Shown piece after piece: positions 14,644 to 26,774 of a DNA stretch of 64,000 bases; position 1 is the first letter of the stretch, and every line of letters starts with the position of its first letter. The stretch comes from Phanerodontia chrysosporium. Lineage: Eukaryota > Basidiomycota > Agaricomycetes > Polyporales > Phanerochaetaceae. The position numbers were made by a program, and so were the translations under genes. The stretch spans positions 310,001 to 374,000 of the forward strand of contig MJGA01000001.1 in assembly GCA_001910725.1 (NCBI GenBank). The letters run 5' to 3'. Below the pieces are notes generated by a model. That model had not been told where the DNA came from and did no database searches. It saw only the letters and a list, made by a program, of their open reading frames with translations.

Positions 14644-15812
14644 TTAAGCTTGGATAAGCCCCTTGAGAACCGCAAACTCAGCGTTGATTATACTGCTTGT
14701 CGCCGCGCCGATGGCGACGTTGTTGCCCATGACGACAAACTTGATGTCGAGCACCCTGCACTGGCGGACGCGACCAACGCACACGCCCGCCCCCTGCTGG
14801 AAATCGCGGTCAAGGCGCGGCTGGGGCCTGTCAGGCTCCTCGTGCACGAAGACGGTGTGGCGCGGCGCGGATGGGCAGCCGAGCGAGTATGCATCGGAGG
14901 TGTAGGCCTGCAGGGCCTCGCGCACCTGCTGGGGGCTCGGCGGCGGGCGACGCGCGAAGCGGACGGAGACGCATTCCGTATGGCCTTCCAGAACCGGAAC
15001 GCGGTTGCAAGACGCGGAGATGCGTAGGGGATGACGAGCGTGCATGTCGAAGGACTTCTTCCCCTCGTCCTCGGCGACGCCACCGAGGATTTTGAGGGTC
15101 TCCCACTCGATCTTCTCCTCTTCTCCGGAGATGTAGGGAACGACATTATCAAGAATGTCCATACTGGGGAGACCAGGGTAGCCCGCGCCGGAGATAGCCT
15201 GCATGGTCGTGATCATGCAAGACTCGATGGGACCGAAGGCCTTCTCGAGCGCGGCAAGTGGAATCACGACGGCGGTGGTGCTGCAGTTCGCGTTCGTAAC
15301 AATGAAGCCCTTCTTAAGTGGGGGCTCGTGAAGCGACTGCTGCTGTGGGATCATGGAGAGGTGGGAGGTATTGACGAGGGGGACGATGAGGGGGACATGG
15401 GGGTCTCTCCTGAAGTTCTTCGCGTTCGAGAACACGGCAAGCTCGGCTGCGCGGAAGGCGGTCTCTGTAAGCAAGAATTCATATCAGCCGCCTGCGATAA
15501 GACATGGAGAAACGTACCGATATCCCCTGCGACGTCGGCGTCCAAGCCAGAGAACACGACGGCGCACTCGGAGAAGTGCTCAGGCTTGCAATCCTGGACG
15601 ATCATCTCGCGGACTTGTGCCGGAATAGGCTTGACCTGCTTCCAGGTTGCAGCCTTCGCATACTGCTTCCCTGCAGATCGCGCAGATGCACCGAGGGCAT
15701 GAATGACGAAGTACGGGTGCTCCGCGAGCAGGAGGATGAAGCGCTGTCCGACGGTGCCAGTCGCGCCGAGGACGCCGACTTTGATCTGCTTGCCGTCGTT
15801 CACGCCGTGCAT
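14644..15812 (-). CDS. HOM2: Aspartate-semialdehyde dehydrogenase
   Basis: The enzyme reduces aspartyl-4-phosphate to aspartate-4-semialdehyde with NADPH, the second step toward threonine, methionine and isoleucine in fungi. Its two exons give about 370 residues. The NADP-binding loop is KVGVLGATGTVGQRF. The catalytic Cys lies in FIVTNANCSTTAVVIPLAAL. The segment AISGAGYPGLPSMDILDNVV is typical of the fungal/archaeal branch, with the substrate-binding RISASCNRVPVLEGHTE after it. The single intron, near 15475-15525, splits the codon between VAGDI and ETAFRAAELAV. The protein ends GLIQA. The gene is divergent to EMC6 with only 180 bp between start codons, so the two probably share a promoter region. 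Confidence 0.95.
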
Positions 15813-15992
15813 GATCGTCTCTTGCGATAGCCCTGAAGCTGGAGGGCCTGGCGGAGGGATGGTGGTGTTAGCACACGAGTCAAAATGGACTTATAGCCCA
15901 CCGAGAAACCTCGACCCCGGCGTGACTTACCACTTTTGGGCGACACAGCGTCACACCGTTAGCGCGCCGCGAACCGTTGTCCCGCGACCGCC

Positions 15993-16434
15993 ATGTCGAC
16001 CCCGAACGCGGACGCCGCCGCCCAGCTCCTCTACCCTCCCAACGTCCAGTTCAACGCTGGGAGGATATACACTATCAAGTTTATTTCTGCATGCTTTGCC
16101 GGCGCTGTCGCTGGGACCCTCGGGCTTGAATCATGGCTGGGCTTTGGACTCTTCCTACTCTCGACACTCTTCACGTCCGCTTGCCTGTACGTGAAGTGTA
16201 AAGCTAAGCCTGCAAAATACATCGCAGGCGGTTTCTGGGAGCTTGTAAACCCTGGACAGGAGAACATGTTCTCCTTCCTGTTGGTCTGGACGCTATTCTA
16301 TGGTGCGTCCTTGCAGTCATAGTGAGAACGACCGCTCATCCTGTTCCACCCTGCAGGTATCGTGCATGGTCAGTGTGTGCCAATTCACAACTCGCAATGC
16401 ATCCTGAAGAGAGGTCTATCTAGTGTACGACTAA
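15993..16434 (+). CDS. EMC6: ER membrane protein complex subunit 6
   Basis: This is a small (about 114 residues) multi-pass subunit of the EMC insertase, which places tail-anchored and polytopic proteins into the ER membrane. Visible features are a short cytosolic N terminus (MSTPNADAAAQLLYPPNVQF), paired hydrophobic helices around ISACFAGAVAGTLGLESWLG and LFLLSTLFTSACLYV, then GGFWELVNPGQENMFSFLLVWTLFYGIVHVYD as the last helix. The final ten residues come from two tiny exons after introns starting at 16303 and near 16370, and the stop is at 16432-16434. Length and hydrophobic pattern match fungal EMC6. Confidence 0.9.
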
Positions 16435-17096
16435 GGTTACGGGAAGAGGGCCGTGCATGTGCTTTATGGTGAGTGCAAGACCTCGCACGCCGTTCTGGTA
16501 TCATTTGGCTGTGCACTGACTGAAGGCACGTTCTTGCAGTTGTACCTTACATCTTACACCTGCGCTTGATACAGGGTCCAGAAGTACATTCATAGGAACG
16601 GATAACATGGAAATGGCAATGCCTTGCTCGTGCTCGAATGCTTCAGAACCATGCCTATGGACGCCGCGAACTTGCACCCTCAGATGTCTAACATGCGCTT
16701 GGCAGGAGCTGCCATTACGCCTTGATGGTCAGGCGCAGATTAGACCTTGCTCCGTGTCTCAAGTTTCAGAGTTCTAAAGCCAGATACGGGCATCGTTGGA
16801 CTAGATCTCCCGGGATGTCGTTGTTGGGCTCATCCAGCTTAATCTACCGTAACGGTGGACACGCCTAGTGTGTACATATGTCCATTGCAGTCCTCTGAAA
16901 GCCGACCGGTATGCGGAGGTATTCCTCCGCGTGGCGTCCATGTGCTGCTCCATCTGATGTCCGTCCTCCTGCTCCTTCAATGCTCATTTGGGCACCCTTG
17001 TTCTTTAGTATAAGTTGTAGGCCAGATACTTGCGTCTCAGGATGCCGTCTTCAGGTGTTCTCCTCCTTTCTGTATCAACGCTTGACCAGGTTGGCG
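16435..17096. other. Intergenic, EMC6 to small conserved protein
   Basis: No gene with recognisable content lies in these 660 bp. An open frame from an ATG at 16911 is in frame with the next gene and could be an N-terminal extension, but its composition is not protein-like. Confidence 0.5.
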
Positions 17097-17859
17097 ATGA
17101 CTTCGCACGTCCTTCTCCAATTCAAGAGCGACCCATGGGCGACGCACTTCGAAGACTTGGAAGGCCGCGCCGCCTTCACTGTGTACGTTCGGTGACCCCG
17201 GCTGCTACCCGGGCTTTCTGGCTGACAGTCATGCTGCGTAATCCTTAGGATGTGGGTGAGTCAACCTCGCCGGTTCACCACGCTTCGTGCCTGACATCCC
17301 TATCACATTTGTCAGGTTGACGAAAATCCAAACCTCGTGCTAAAGCTCATACGCGAGGCACCGTGGGCACAACAGCACCCAGACATTATGGGCCCGACCG
17401 CGTCGTACTTCTATTTTGGCCCGTCTCGAGCCCCTGGCTTCCTGGTGTACGGGAATAGCCCTACCCAGCCAATGGTCAACTCTATTAAGAAGGGCAAGAA
17501 GGAAGGCAGCCCGTGAGTTACATCAGTACTTCCCGTTTCCAATCCACGTTGCTGACGAGGCGACCAGACATCGTTACTTCACCACACAGAATGGCAAGGA
17601 ACTAAAGTGGGCGATATCGCCTAATCGTCTCGAGGTAGGATGCAAAGTCTGACCAAGAGACAAGCTTCTGACCCTGAGCTCGGTACGATAGTGCACCGAC
17701 TCTAAGGGCTCCGTACTCGCCACCTGGGAGGTAGCGCCGCCTAACGACCCCTTCTACGCCCGCCTGACTATCAAGCACGCCGCCTTATCGTTCGTTACAG
17801 AGCTGCTGACTACTTTGACCCTCAATCGCATAGCAATGGCTTTCCAGTGGGCAGTTTGA
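17097..17859 (+). CDS. Small conserved basidiomycete protein, possibly DUF6593-like
   Basis: This protein of about 185 residues has no motif I can tie to a function. It begins MTSHVLLQFKSDPWATHFED, continues with ENPNLVLKLIREAPWAQQ, a Gly/Pro/Tyr-rich stretch (TASYFYFGPSRAPGFLVYG), KKGKKEGSPHRYFTTQNG, ELKWAISPNRLECTDSKGSV, and ends with FYARLTIKHAALSFVTELL and LNRIAMAFQWAV. The layout of alternating beta-like segments and a C-terminal helix resembles basidiomycete proteins annotated as DUF6593, many of which occur as expanded paralogue families; this label is tentative. One exon, at 17249-17255, is only seven nucleotides long and is needed to keep the frame. The start is the first ATG leading into the conserved part. 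Confidence 0.6.
17249..17255 (+). other. Seven-nucleotide microexon
   Basis: CCTTAG precedes and GTGAGT follows the seven bases GATGTGG. Together with the preceding phase-2 GT it encodes Val-Met-Trp and joins FTV to VDENPN. Skipping it would shift the frame. Confidence 0.7.
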
Positions 17860-18231
17860 TGACATACCAAAGCTTGCTCCTCTCTCCACACAGCACTGCC
17901 TTACTATCTGTGTATCATCTGCTTCTCCCGTGGCTGCCACACACGTGTAGATCTAGTCTGCTTGGATGTATCTCTACAGGTCCCTTAAAGTCCACTCTTT
18001 CACGTACGCGCACGCGATGAGGGCATCCAGGCGGCACACGGCCTTCCGGGCCTATTTGGGCACGGTGACGCAGGCATGGACCCATTCATGCTTCGGTGCC
18101 ACACAGGGCTCGCGAATGCACGTATCGCAGAGAAGAAGCAAACTCTGTTTCATCGTGTTCGACGAAGTATACAGCCGATCTCAGTTCCGCACTCGACGGC
18201 GGAAGTCGTTGCCTGCGCGAACCATGTCGGT
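17860..18231. other. Convergent intergenic region
   Basis: These 372 bp lie between two genes that end toward each other and should hold both 3' UTRs. I see no gene. Confidence 0.5.
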
Positions 18232-20979
18232 CTATTCCTCCTGGCGGAGCTCCTCCTGCAAGTCTGTCAGGCGTGTCCACTCCGGCTCATCCTCGAAGTT
18301 CTCGCGGGTGCGGCCCATGAACGTGCGGAGCACGCTACGTGCCTGCAGCTTCCACTTGTAGCCTTCTGCGCGCGGCCCGAAGTTGCGCAAGACGTCCACG
18401 ATCTCCTCGACCTCCTTCACGGCCTCGCGGAAGCGCGCCACGTCCGTGTCGCCCTTCTCCATGGTGCCCGCTGCGCCTGCGCGGTACGCCTCCATGTACG
18501 CATTGAGGGCGTCCTCCCAGCGGCCCTGAGCCGTCAGGAGGCGGGCACGGGCACGGAAGATACGCACCGACGAGACCCGCGGGAGGATAACGCGCTCAAG
18601 GAGGTCCGTGACCAGCCTGAGGAGCCCGGCCCTGCTCGGCCCAGCGTGCTCGGCCTCCTGCTCGGCATCCCCACGTGTGGCGGCATCTACGAGGCGTTCG
18701 AGCACGTCCTCGTCCACGGCGGCCGCGCCATCCTTGGCGGCCCGCTCCTCGACGACGCGTGCGAGCGCACGGCACGCCTCGCCGAGCTCGCCAACATCGA
18801 GGGCCACGATCATGTAGTTGTTCCACATGCGCCAGTTGTCATACGCGAACTTGAGGCCCTGCTTGAGCGCGCGGAAGGCCAGAAGCTTGTTCGAGAAGGG
18901 CACACGCCCAGACGGCTCGTCCGAAGCGACCGTCTCCTTCGTCTTGAGCTCGCCCTGTATGTGATGTGCCCGGTCAGCACCGCGTTCCCATGAGAGATGA
19001 GATCAGGAAAAGCCCCGTACCTCGTCGTCCGCGTCGTCCTCGGCCTCGACCTTCTGCCCAGCCTCGCCCATCCGCAGGAACACACTCGCAAGGTTGTTCC
19101 AGCTCTCGGCATCCTCATCGTCGATGCTTACGCAGCGCATAAACGCCTCCTTCGCCCCTGCCCACTCCTCCGTGCGCACGTAGGCACAACCCAGGATGAA
19201 CCACGAGCGCGACAGCAGTGGGTTGATCGCGACCGCCTTGCGCAGGCAGGCAATCGCACCCGGAAAGTCGCCCCGCGCAAAGTGGTACCCTCCGAGCGAG
19301 CGCATCGCGCGGCCGGACGTGCCCTTCGAGACTTCCCATGCCTTGGTGTAGTGCTCGAGTGCGTTCTGCGGCTCGAGATCGCCGAGGAGGGCCCATAGCT
19401 TCGCCTCGCGTGCCGCGTCCATCGTCTGCCGCTTCCCCGCGCTCACCGCCTTGCCGCGTGCAATAACGACGTCCGCCTCGGCCTTGCGGCCCTCGAGCAG
19501 ATCGCGCACAATCGCGATGCCCTTCTCGGGCCGTTCGAGACCTTGCCAGCACTTGGCGACGTCTTCCCACAGCTCGAGCCGCTCGTAGATCTCGAGGGCT
19601 GAGCGCACGACGCCGAGCGCAAAGTAGCGCTGCGCGAGCTCCCGCTGCAGCTCCCACTTGCTCGGCAGCGCGAGGTCGTGGATGTAGGCAAGCCGCTCCG
19701 ACACTGTCGAGTCTGCCGTGGGCATCTGGTCGACCAGGGCTTGCAGCTGGAGCGTCGATCGTTCGACGGTGCGTGTCCGGTTCGCCTCGAGTCGGGACCG
19801 CAGGAGGAGCGCCATGGTATGTACCGACCAGTTCCTGGCGTGCGCGATAACACGGTCCACGTAGGGAGCCATCTGTTCTGACGTCAGGCCATGCGCAGGC
19901 GACATGTTCTTGATGTTGAGGCACATTGCGAGCAGGATGCACTGGTCGAGCGGGTCGAGTGGAGGTTGGTTCGAGGGGTCGAGGTGAGCAAGACGGGAGC
20001 CAGGGGCTGCGGGGTTGGAAGAGATGAACTGTGTCCGCTCCAGCAGAGTGTCGTCGTTGAGCTGCACGGTCTCCGGAAGTGTCTTGCCCTCCTCTGTAGA
20101 AGTGCCTGCTGATCCCTCCGTGGGTGCGGGATCCGTCTCGCGCTTGCGAGACTCTGCAAGAAGCACAAGCTGCGTGACATCGTTTTGCTGGAATTTCGTT
20201 CGTTTTCCGAGGGCACCAGTGAGTTCATACTCAAGCTGAGTCGCTTTGGCGGCCTTGACGAAGAGCTCCGCCGCCTGGCGATCTTGCTCGAGTAGATGGT
20301 AGAAGAGGCCCTCTTCGAGCAGCACGCGGCCTGTAAGATCGGCCTCGGAAGCGACGCTGCCAGACCACGATTGGAGGTGAGGGATGAGGTCCTCTGGGGG
20401 CGCAGCAGGTTCGTCAAGGACATGTTCGTGCACTGCCCATGCGCGCGCCTTCCACCAGACGGCGGATGTGCAATGCTCGAAGGACAGCTCGAGGAGTAGT
20501 TTCGCGAGACGGAGGAATAACGGAACCTCCGCGAGGTGGTACGCAGGCTCGCCACCGTACGCGAGCTCAATAATCGCTTTTGAGTTTACGAAGTCGTCCG
20601 TGACGGTGTTCTTGAGGTCATCTGGGATCGTAAGGATGTCCGTCGGCGTAAAGTCCAGGTTCGGCCCGGTCCAGTTTGCTTGGAGGAATGCGTGCAGGAG
20701 TGCTACGGCAAGCACGAGACGCAGACATTCCAGCTCCTCCGCCGTCTGCGCAGACGAGGAAGCAAACCGGAAATACGCATCTAGACTTTGTTCGGAAAAG
20801 TCAGCATTCGATTGGTGGATCGCAAACACCTCGCGCGCAGCCGCGGAGGTCAGCACGTTGCGGAATGCGCCCTCGACGACGTTTTTCGTGAGCTCTACGA
20901 GCCACGCAGGGCCCTGGACGTCGTTCGTCCACTTGCCATTGAGCAAATTTTTTTCTAGGGCTTGCACGTCGAGGGCCAT
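18232..20979 (-). CDS. TTC27/Emw1-like tetratricopeptide repeat protein
   Basis: This protein of about 890 residues has a large helical N-terminal half and TPR repeats in the C-terminal part. Typical repeats are NALEHYTKAWEVSKGTSGRA, GGYHFARGDFPGAIACLRKA, LLSRSWFILGCAYVRTEEW and DAESWNNLASVFLRMGEAG, after which one short intron (about 18,950-19,020) leads to KLLAFRALKQGLKFAYDNW and RMWNNYMIVALDVGELGEA. This order and the AYDNWRMWNNY segment fit the TTC27 family; the fission yeast relative Emw1 is needed for cell integrity, and human TTC27 has been linked to assembly of large protein complexes. It starts MALDVQALEKNLLNGKW and ends LQEELRQEE. The first exon is unusually long and intron-free. 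Confidence 0.85.
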
Positions 20980-21149
20980 GTCGAGAGTTCTTGGGCAAGT
21001 GTCGCTTTTGGGCGCTTACGTGGGTGATCTGAGCGAAAAAGTAGAATCGATTACAAAGCGGAACACGACAAAGCAAACGGAATACAAGCAAGAACGGAAC
21101 GAGGATATATGTGCAAGAATTAGTAATATGTGCTGTCCACAGTCCAACA

Positions 21150-21168
21150 ACGACGACGACGACGACGA
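21150..21168 (+). repeat. (ACG)n trinucleotide microsatellite
   Basis: Six tandem ACG units sit in the short region between the TTC27-like gene and the Boi-like gene. It is non-coding in the models given here and could be polymorphic. Confidence 0.8.
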
Positions 21169-21271
21169 ATAAAGTTATAAGGAGCAAATACTCTAGCGAT
21201 CCCCGGGAGAAGAGAAGGAAAACAATAATAAGGGAGCAATGGTAAACTACTAATATCCGCGGCGTAAGCAA

Positions 21272-24200
21272 CTACGCGCGACTTGCAAACGGAATCGGCC
21301 CCGCCATGAACGTCGTGCCAGCTACGGCCTCTTGCGACAGGGCCAGTGCGATGTTCTTGCGCTTCTCCTCCCAATTTCTCAGGGCGTTCAACAGTTGAAC
21401 GACCTTCTCCCGCTTGCCCTGCCGAATGTCATTGATGCTGACAGTGCCCATCTTGACATCATTGTCGAGCAGGAAGTCGAAGAGCCGGAAGAGACCATCC
21501 AGACGGTCGTCGTTGGGTCCACTCGGGAAAGCGGAGTCAGGCACGGGCGGCGATGCTGGCTTGCCCTTAATGTCTTCCGCGAGGCGGAGGAGGGCAAGGC
21601 CACTGCAGAGTGAACCGGTCGCGTCGGTGATCTGCATGTTGTGCGGCAAATGGGAGTTAGCCCACTCGATCAGACCTGCGTCGACGGTGGTGTTCTATGG
21701 GAAAGAGTGAGCGATGAGTTCGCCTCAGAGACCTTCTGAAACACTCACGTTCTCATTAGACTGCGAGCCGGTGCTGAACTTCCGACGCGTTTCGCGGGTC
21801 GGACGAGGAGGAGCAGGGACCTTCGGCGAAGACTGCTTCTTCTTCGACTGTGTCTCCGGAGCGGGAGATGCTGTGCGGCTCGTGCTGGTAAAGAACGACT
21901 CGGCACGGGGGCGGTCACCGTTCGAGTCGCCAGTGTGTACGACAGAGCCTGACTTCGGCATGCCCATGAGGATCTGGGCGTCCCGGCTCGACAACTGATT
22001 GGGGTTGTCTCTTCGGTGCGCGCGCTGTGTGGCAGCTCGTGCCGTCGGAGAAGGCGGCCGAGGTGAGGGGTTCATCGCTTGGGCGACAGTGAGAGGGATG
22101 GTAGGAATATTGCTGGAAGACATCACGGGAGCTGAACATCCAAGTCAGCAGGTTGCACACGAGAAGTCACATGGGCACGTACTCGAGAAGTCTCTGCTAA
22201 TTGTAGCCTTCATCAAGGCCTTCATCCACTCTCGAATAACAAACTGCTCGTCATGGCTGAAATAGTGGGTCTTCTCATTATCATGAATGATCTTGAAACC
22301 GTAACGACCCGGGTCCACGTTCTCATCGGCCACGACCTTGTAGCCAATGACATTGATATAACCCTTGATCTTGGTCTCCTGCAGTAGCGGTCCCGTTAGC
22401 ACCTTACCAGCCCTTGAGGTCTGCTATCACTCACCGACTTGTCGTTACTCTTCAGGATGTACAAGTGCGGGCCCTTCAACACGCAATAGCGATTCCTCCA
22501 CGAGTTGAACTGATCATTCTTTTTCCTGATCCACCCATTGTGGTCTGGCGTCCCAATCTGCGCGAGGACGCTCTTGCCCGGCTTCATCGCTGGGGCGCCC
22601 ATCGCCTGTGCAGCAGCGGCCGGCGACCTTGCCGCGACGTCGCTCGTCGAGCTCGTACGCTTGCGGAGGACCTCGCGCTCCCTGCTTTTCTCCCTGAGCG
22701 ACGGTGACGGGCGCGGGCGGCTGCGGACTTTGTCTTCCGGCTCTGAATCGCGCTCGACGGTGAGCCTCTCCTTCTCCTTCTCCCGTATCGCGATGCCATC
22801 CGAGGTCGACGGCCGTCCAGACTTGCGACCGCTGGAGTGCCGCATGCGGTGGAAGGTTTGCGACATGATTGACTCGTGGTCACCCTTCTCCGATCTGGTG
22901 AAATCGCTGTCAGCGCATACATGTGGTGCTCTGAATGCAGCTGCGGGATGACGGCCACTCACATGGACAGCTTCGGGACCGGCTTGCGGCCCTTGCCAAG
23001 GGTCCCTGAGAAACTCCCGCCAAACAGACTGAGACGGTCGCCGTGCCTTTTCTCGTCTGAACCTTTCTTCTTGCTCGGTCTCCGCATGGGTACGACCTCA
23101 TCGGCCGTTTCAGATGGGCTAGGCGATTGCGCTGGAACAGCAGGAATTGCCGGGGTAGACTCTTTGGAATGCCTGCTTGCGTTATCCTTCACGGATGGTG
23201 CCTTCTCCTTGAGAGATCCTGATTCCGTCGAGCGACCAAAGAGGCGCCTCCGCTTTCCCTTAGCATCCAATTTGGCGGACTCGCTCTGCAGGTACTGGAT
23301 AAGCACCCTTACCCATGAAATCGTTGCGAACACTCACATCGCTCATCACTGCACGATCCTCGGGCTCAGCTTCATCTCCACCGACAGCCTTGACTTTCAG
23401 ATTGGCATCGCTCTGAGACAGTATAAGGCTTCCTGGACGATTCTTAGGCTGGAATGACAGGTCAGGAGTGTGCGCTTCACCTCGAGGAATAGACTCACGA
23501 TAGCCTTTGGAGGGGAGCTGGGCCTCGAGCCAGGCTGAGAGCCGGTGAACCCTAGTCCAAGACCGACCAACTCGGGCGCAGACTGCGGCACATCTTCGGC
23601 AGGTGCGATAGACCTGGTCTCGCCCATGCGCGGGGTGCTCAAATTCACTTCGCTGGGAGGCGCTGCCGGCAACGGGGGCGCTGCACCGGCTTCCGCGCCA
23701 CGCCAGCCATTCCTACCGGGACTGTGCGGGGCATCGGGAACAGGCATGTGCCGAGGACTCTCGAGCCCAAAACCGCTCGAGGCGAGTGTAGACGCGCTCG
23801 GTGGCGGGATACCACGCTGCGACCCTGCGGGACTGAAGCCGCCATTCTGCGAGCCGTAGCTATACCCTGTCGGCGCGTACATCGGGCTGTTCGCGTATGA
23901 CTGCTGTGCCGAGCTTGCCATCGAGGATGTGTGCGAGTGGCCAAAATTGAAAGAGTGTGAGCGGGACGCGACGTGGCCACCAACGGAAGGCATGGGATGA
24001 TCATCGTTGAAAGATGGCGGACGACGGAGCTCGGCGATGGCGTTAACGATGCGAACGCGTTTACCAAAGGCTGGGATGCCAACCTCCGTCTTCAGGATGT
24101 TCGCGTCGAGCTCCAGGAGTACGTCGCCCGTGATCTCCTGCTCGATGAACTTCTCCACTACACCCTCGTCGAACCCTTTCGACCTCAGCCACTCGATAAC

Positions 24201-26242
24201 CTCATCCATAGTCCATTCCGAGGGATGCGTTGACGGTCGCTTGTAACCATCCTGGCTCGCACCTGGGGAAGTCTCCTGGTGCGTTGTTGATTCTCCCGCA
24301 GTCTTGAATGACATGGTTGTGGCAGGCGTCAAGGTTTGCTGTATACCGCTAGTGCTGCCATATCCTGCGGACGAGGACGAAGCCGTCGGCGAGGGTAGAG
24401 GCATCCCAGGAGATGGAATCGAGGCTCGACCAGGTGAGGGCACCGCTGAGCGCGCGAGGAAAGGTACAGGCTCGTAGACCTTGATAGGAGCAGGCTTGAT
24501 GGTAGGTGCCGTGGCTGAACGAATGGATGAAGTGGTCGTCATTGAAGCAGACGGAGGAGTGTCAGTGGCCGAAGTCTGCTCTGGAGAAATGGGACTAAGT
24601 GGATTCAGGGAGCCGGGCATAACCGCTGAAAGCACTGCGTCGTGAGTAACGACCGGTGCCGGAATTTCGGGCACGACCACAGGTGCCGGCGCAGAAGGCG
24701 GGATAGGTGTCGGCATAGCGTTAGTGTTTGGTTCAGAGTTCGGGAGGCTCGCGGGCTCCGGCGAATTCGTCAATTGTGCTTCGGGGAATGTCAGTCGATC
24801 GGCAGTGGCAGTAGGGGGTTCGTCCTGCTCTTCGTGAGACTGCTTCGCAATGCTAGGCGAAGGAACAATGAAATCTTCGGAGGGCTCGATGTGCCCATTC
24901 TCACTTTCGACGTGAGACACTGTGGCGGATGGCGGTGTGAGAGCAGCGGAAGGCAGAGAAGGTACGATCGTGTGGTCGCGTTCCGGAGCGGTCAGGGTCT
25001 CTGTCGCAGGTGGAGATCTCGATGCCGATCCTTCCGCCTCTTCCACCGCCTCATCTTCTTCCGGTATATGGGGGTACTGAGACGAGTATCGTCGATCTGG
25101 TGAAGTCGTACTCCTCCGCTTGTATGTCTGCTGTGCAGCCTCGTCCTCATCTTCGCTCTCCTCGCTGAGTTCGAAGTCAATCGGTGGCGGTTCGACGTGG
25201 TTCAGACGCAGTGGGGTCGTCGGAGCCGAGCCAGACCCCTCACGAGCCTGCCGTTCTTCAATTTCTTGTTGAGCACGGGCAGCAAGGATCTGCCGTACAC
25301 CGCGGTGAGAGAACGCATCATCATCGGAGTCAATACCCGCAGCCTCATCCTCCTCTCGCTCGGAATAGTCTCCATGAGAACTGGCGAAGCTGAAGCTTGC
25401 TGCGTCCCCACCACTATGCCCAAGCTGTTCGATGGCTTTCTGGACATCTGTCAACGTTGCTTGCATAGTCCGCTCTCCTTGGCTAAGAGTACGTCCCCGG
25501 TCGTCCATGGATAATGCCGGTGACATATCTGGAGTGGATACAGGCAAATCTCCATGGCTCGCCGGTGGAGGCGATGAAGCCGACTGCGGGAAGGAGACAA
25601 CTGGGAGTCTGATTGACTCCGCTGGGGGAGAGATAGCGGGAGGTGTCGTTGTTGTGTACGACTGAGGGAACAATCCCACTTTCCCCTGTGGATTGCGACC
25701 CTTGAAAATACGGATTAATGAGTATATGAGCCTCGGCATAATCACTGAAGATGAACTGCGAGCCTTCGAACACTCCCCAAGAGGCGCACCCGAGCAAGCA
25801 GGCACTGTGCATCACTGAACGCCTCGAGGAAGGCCATGCCCCAAGCACGCTAGATGCAAATGACACATGCCAGGGACGCCTAGGGAGCGTACCCGGCCTC
25901 GCCATGGGTGGCGCCAACAACTAAACCTCTCCAGTCGCGTAGATCGGAAAGTCATGTAGTCTCTGCGGCATAAGACACAGTGTGCCTGAATGTCGCTGTG
26001 GTGTAACCTGGCCAATCCAACATGTGTGCGGAGGAATTGAGTCTCTTGACCACCAGCTACTCCTGACCCCGGCCGAGAACATACGCTTCTCAAAAGAGCA
26101 TATACACAGCACATACCTGCCACCAACCATCCTGGTATAGATCATCCTTCTCTATAACCTCGATTCTGTCTCCCGCTCTGAAGGGCACCTCGTCCGGGTT
26201 CTCGGGTACGAAGTCATGCAATGCGTAGACGTATTCGGGCAT
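21272..26242 (-). CDS. Boi1/Boi2-like polarity scaffold (SH3-SAM-PH, CH-like C terminus)
   Basis: This is a large scaffold of roughly 1,300 residues. Yeast Boi proteins link Cdc42 signalling, actin and exocytosis at sites of growth. The first exon encodes most of an SH3 domain (YALHDFVPENPDEVPFRAGD, ending DGWWQ); exon 2 completes it with KVGLFPQSY. A long disordered Ser/Pro-rich stretch follows, then a SAM domain near 24,010-24,225 (WTMDEVIEWLRSKGFDEGVV, DVLLELDANILKTEVGIPA). After more Ser-rich linker comes a PH domain near 22,200-22,600 (NGWIRKKNDQFNSWRNRYCV, ending FVIREWMKALMKAT). The last exon resembles a calponin-homology fold (LIEWANSHLPHNMQITDATG, SLCSGLALLRLAED). The first intron is 416 nt (25,701-26,116), several times longer than the others. 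The start at 26242 (MPEYVYALHD) is normal for an N-terminal SH3. It is followed on the same strand by the TTC27-like gene after 292 bp. Confidence 0.87.
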
Positions 26243-26774
26243 CGTGTGGGGTTATGAGACTTGAGGGGTCATCCAGACGGTGCAGAGTGCCGTGCAGGGT
26301 GCGGCAGGAGAGGTGTACGGAACGACGGGGATTGGAGGGAGCTGGACAAGGTCGTCGCAGTGTGAGAGGTCGACCGCTTCCTTACGTATGACCGTGCGAA
26401 ATTGCCCCACTTTGGAAATTACCCGCCGATCAGACGACGTGCCTGTCTCGCACTCGACGACCCACCGCACTCATCCTCCGTCTCGCCGTCGGCATGCACG
26501 TCCTCGAGCCTCGGTTCTACGACGTGCCCAGCGCGCTTTGTACAACATTTCCAATCCTCCTCGAAATCGCGTGAATTAGAGCAGAGATGCCCGCGTTCGC
26601 GTCACGAGACGCGTCGTCAGTGCACCGTTGCCGAGCACCGTCGACCGACCGCATCACAAAGGGCGCATCAGAAACACCTCCGACTCTTGTCGGGTCCATG
26701 CCCCGCATTTTGCAGCTGCACAGCCTGCGCTTGCTTTTCAACTGAGCCCACTGCGTGCCGTCACAACCATTTCA
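26243..26774. other. Divergent promoter region, Boi-like gene and membrane protein
   Basis: These 530 bp separate two divergent starts. The stretch contains an ACGCGT hexamer near 26,610 but no gene I can support. Confidence 0.5.

Noticed and set aside
14644..15152. Several overlapping open frames on both strands within the aspartate-semialdehyde dehydrogenase gene
   Set aside because: Only one frame matches the enzyme through its catalytic Cys and C terminus; the others are GC-rich shadows.
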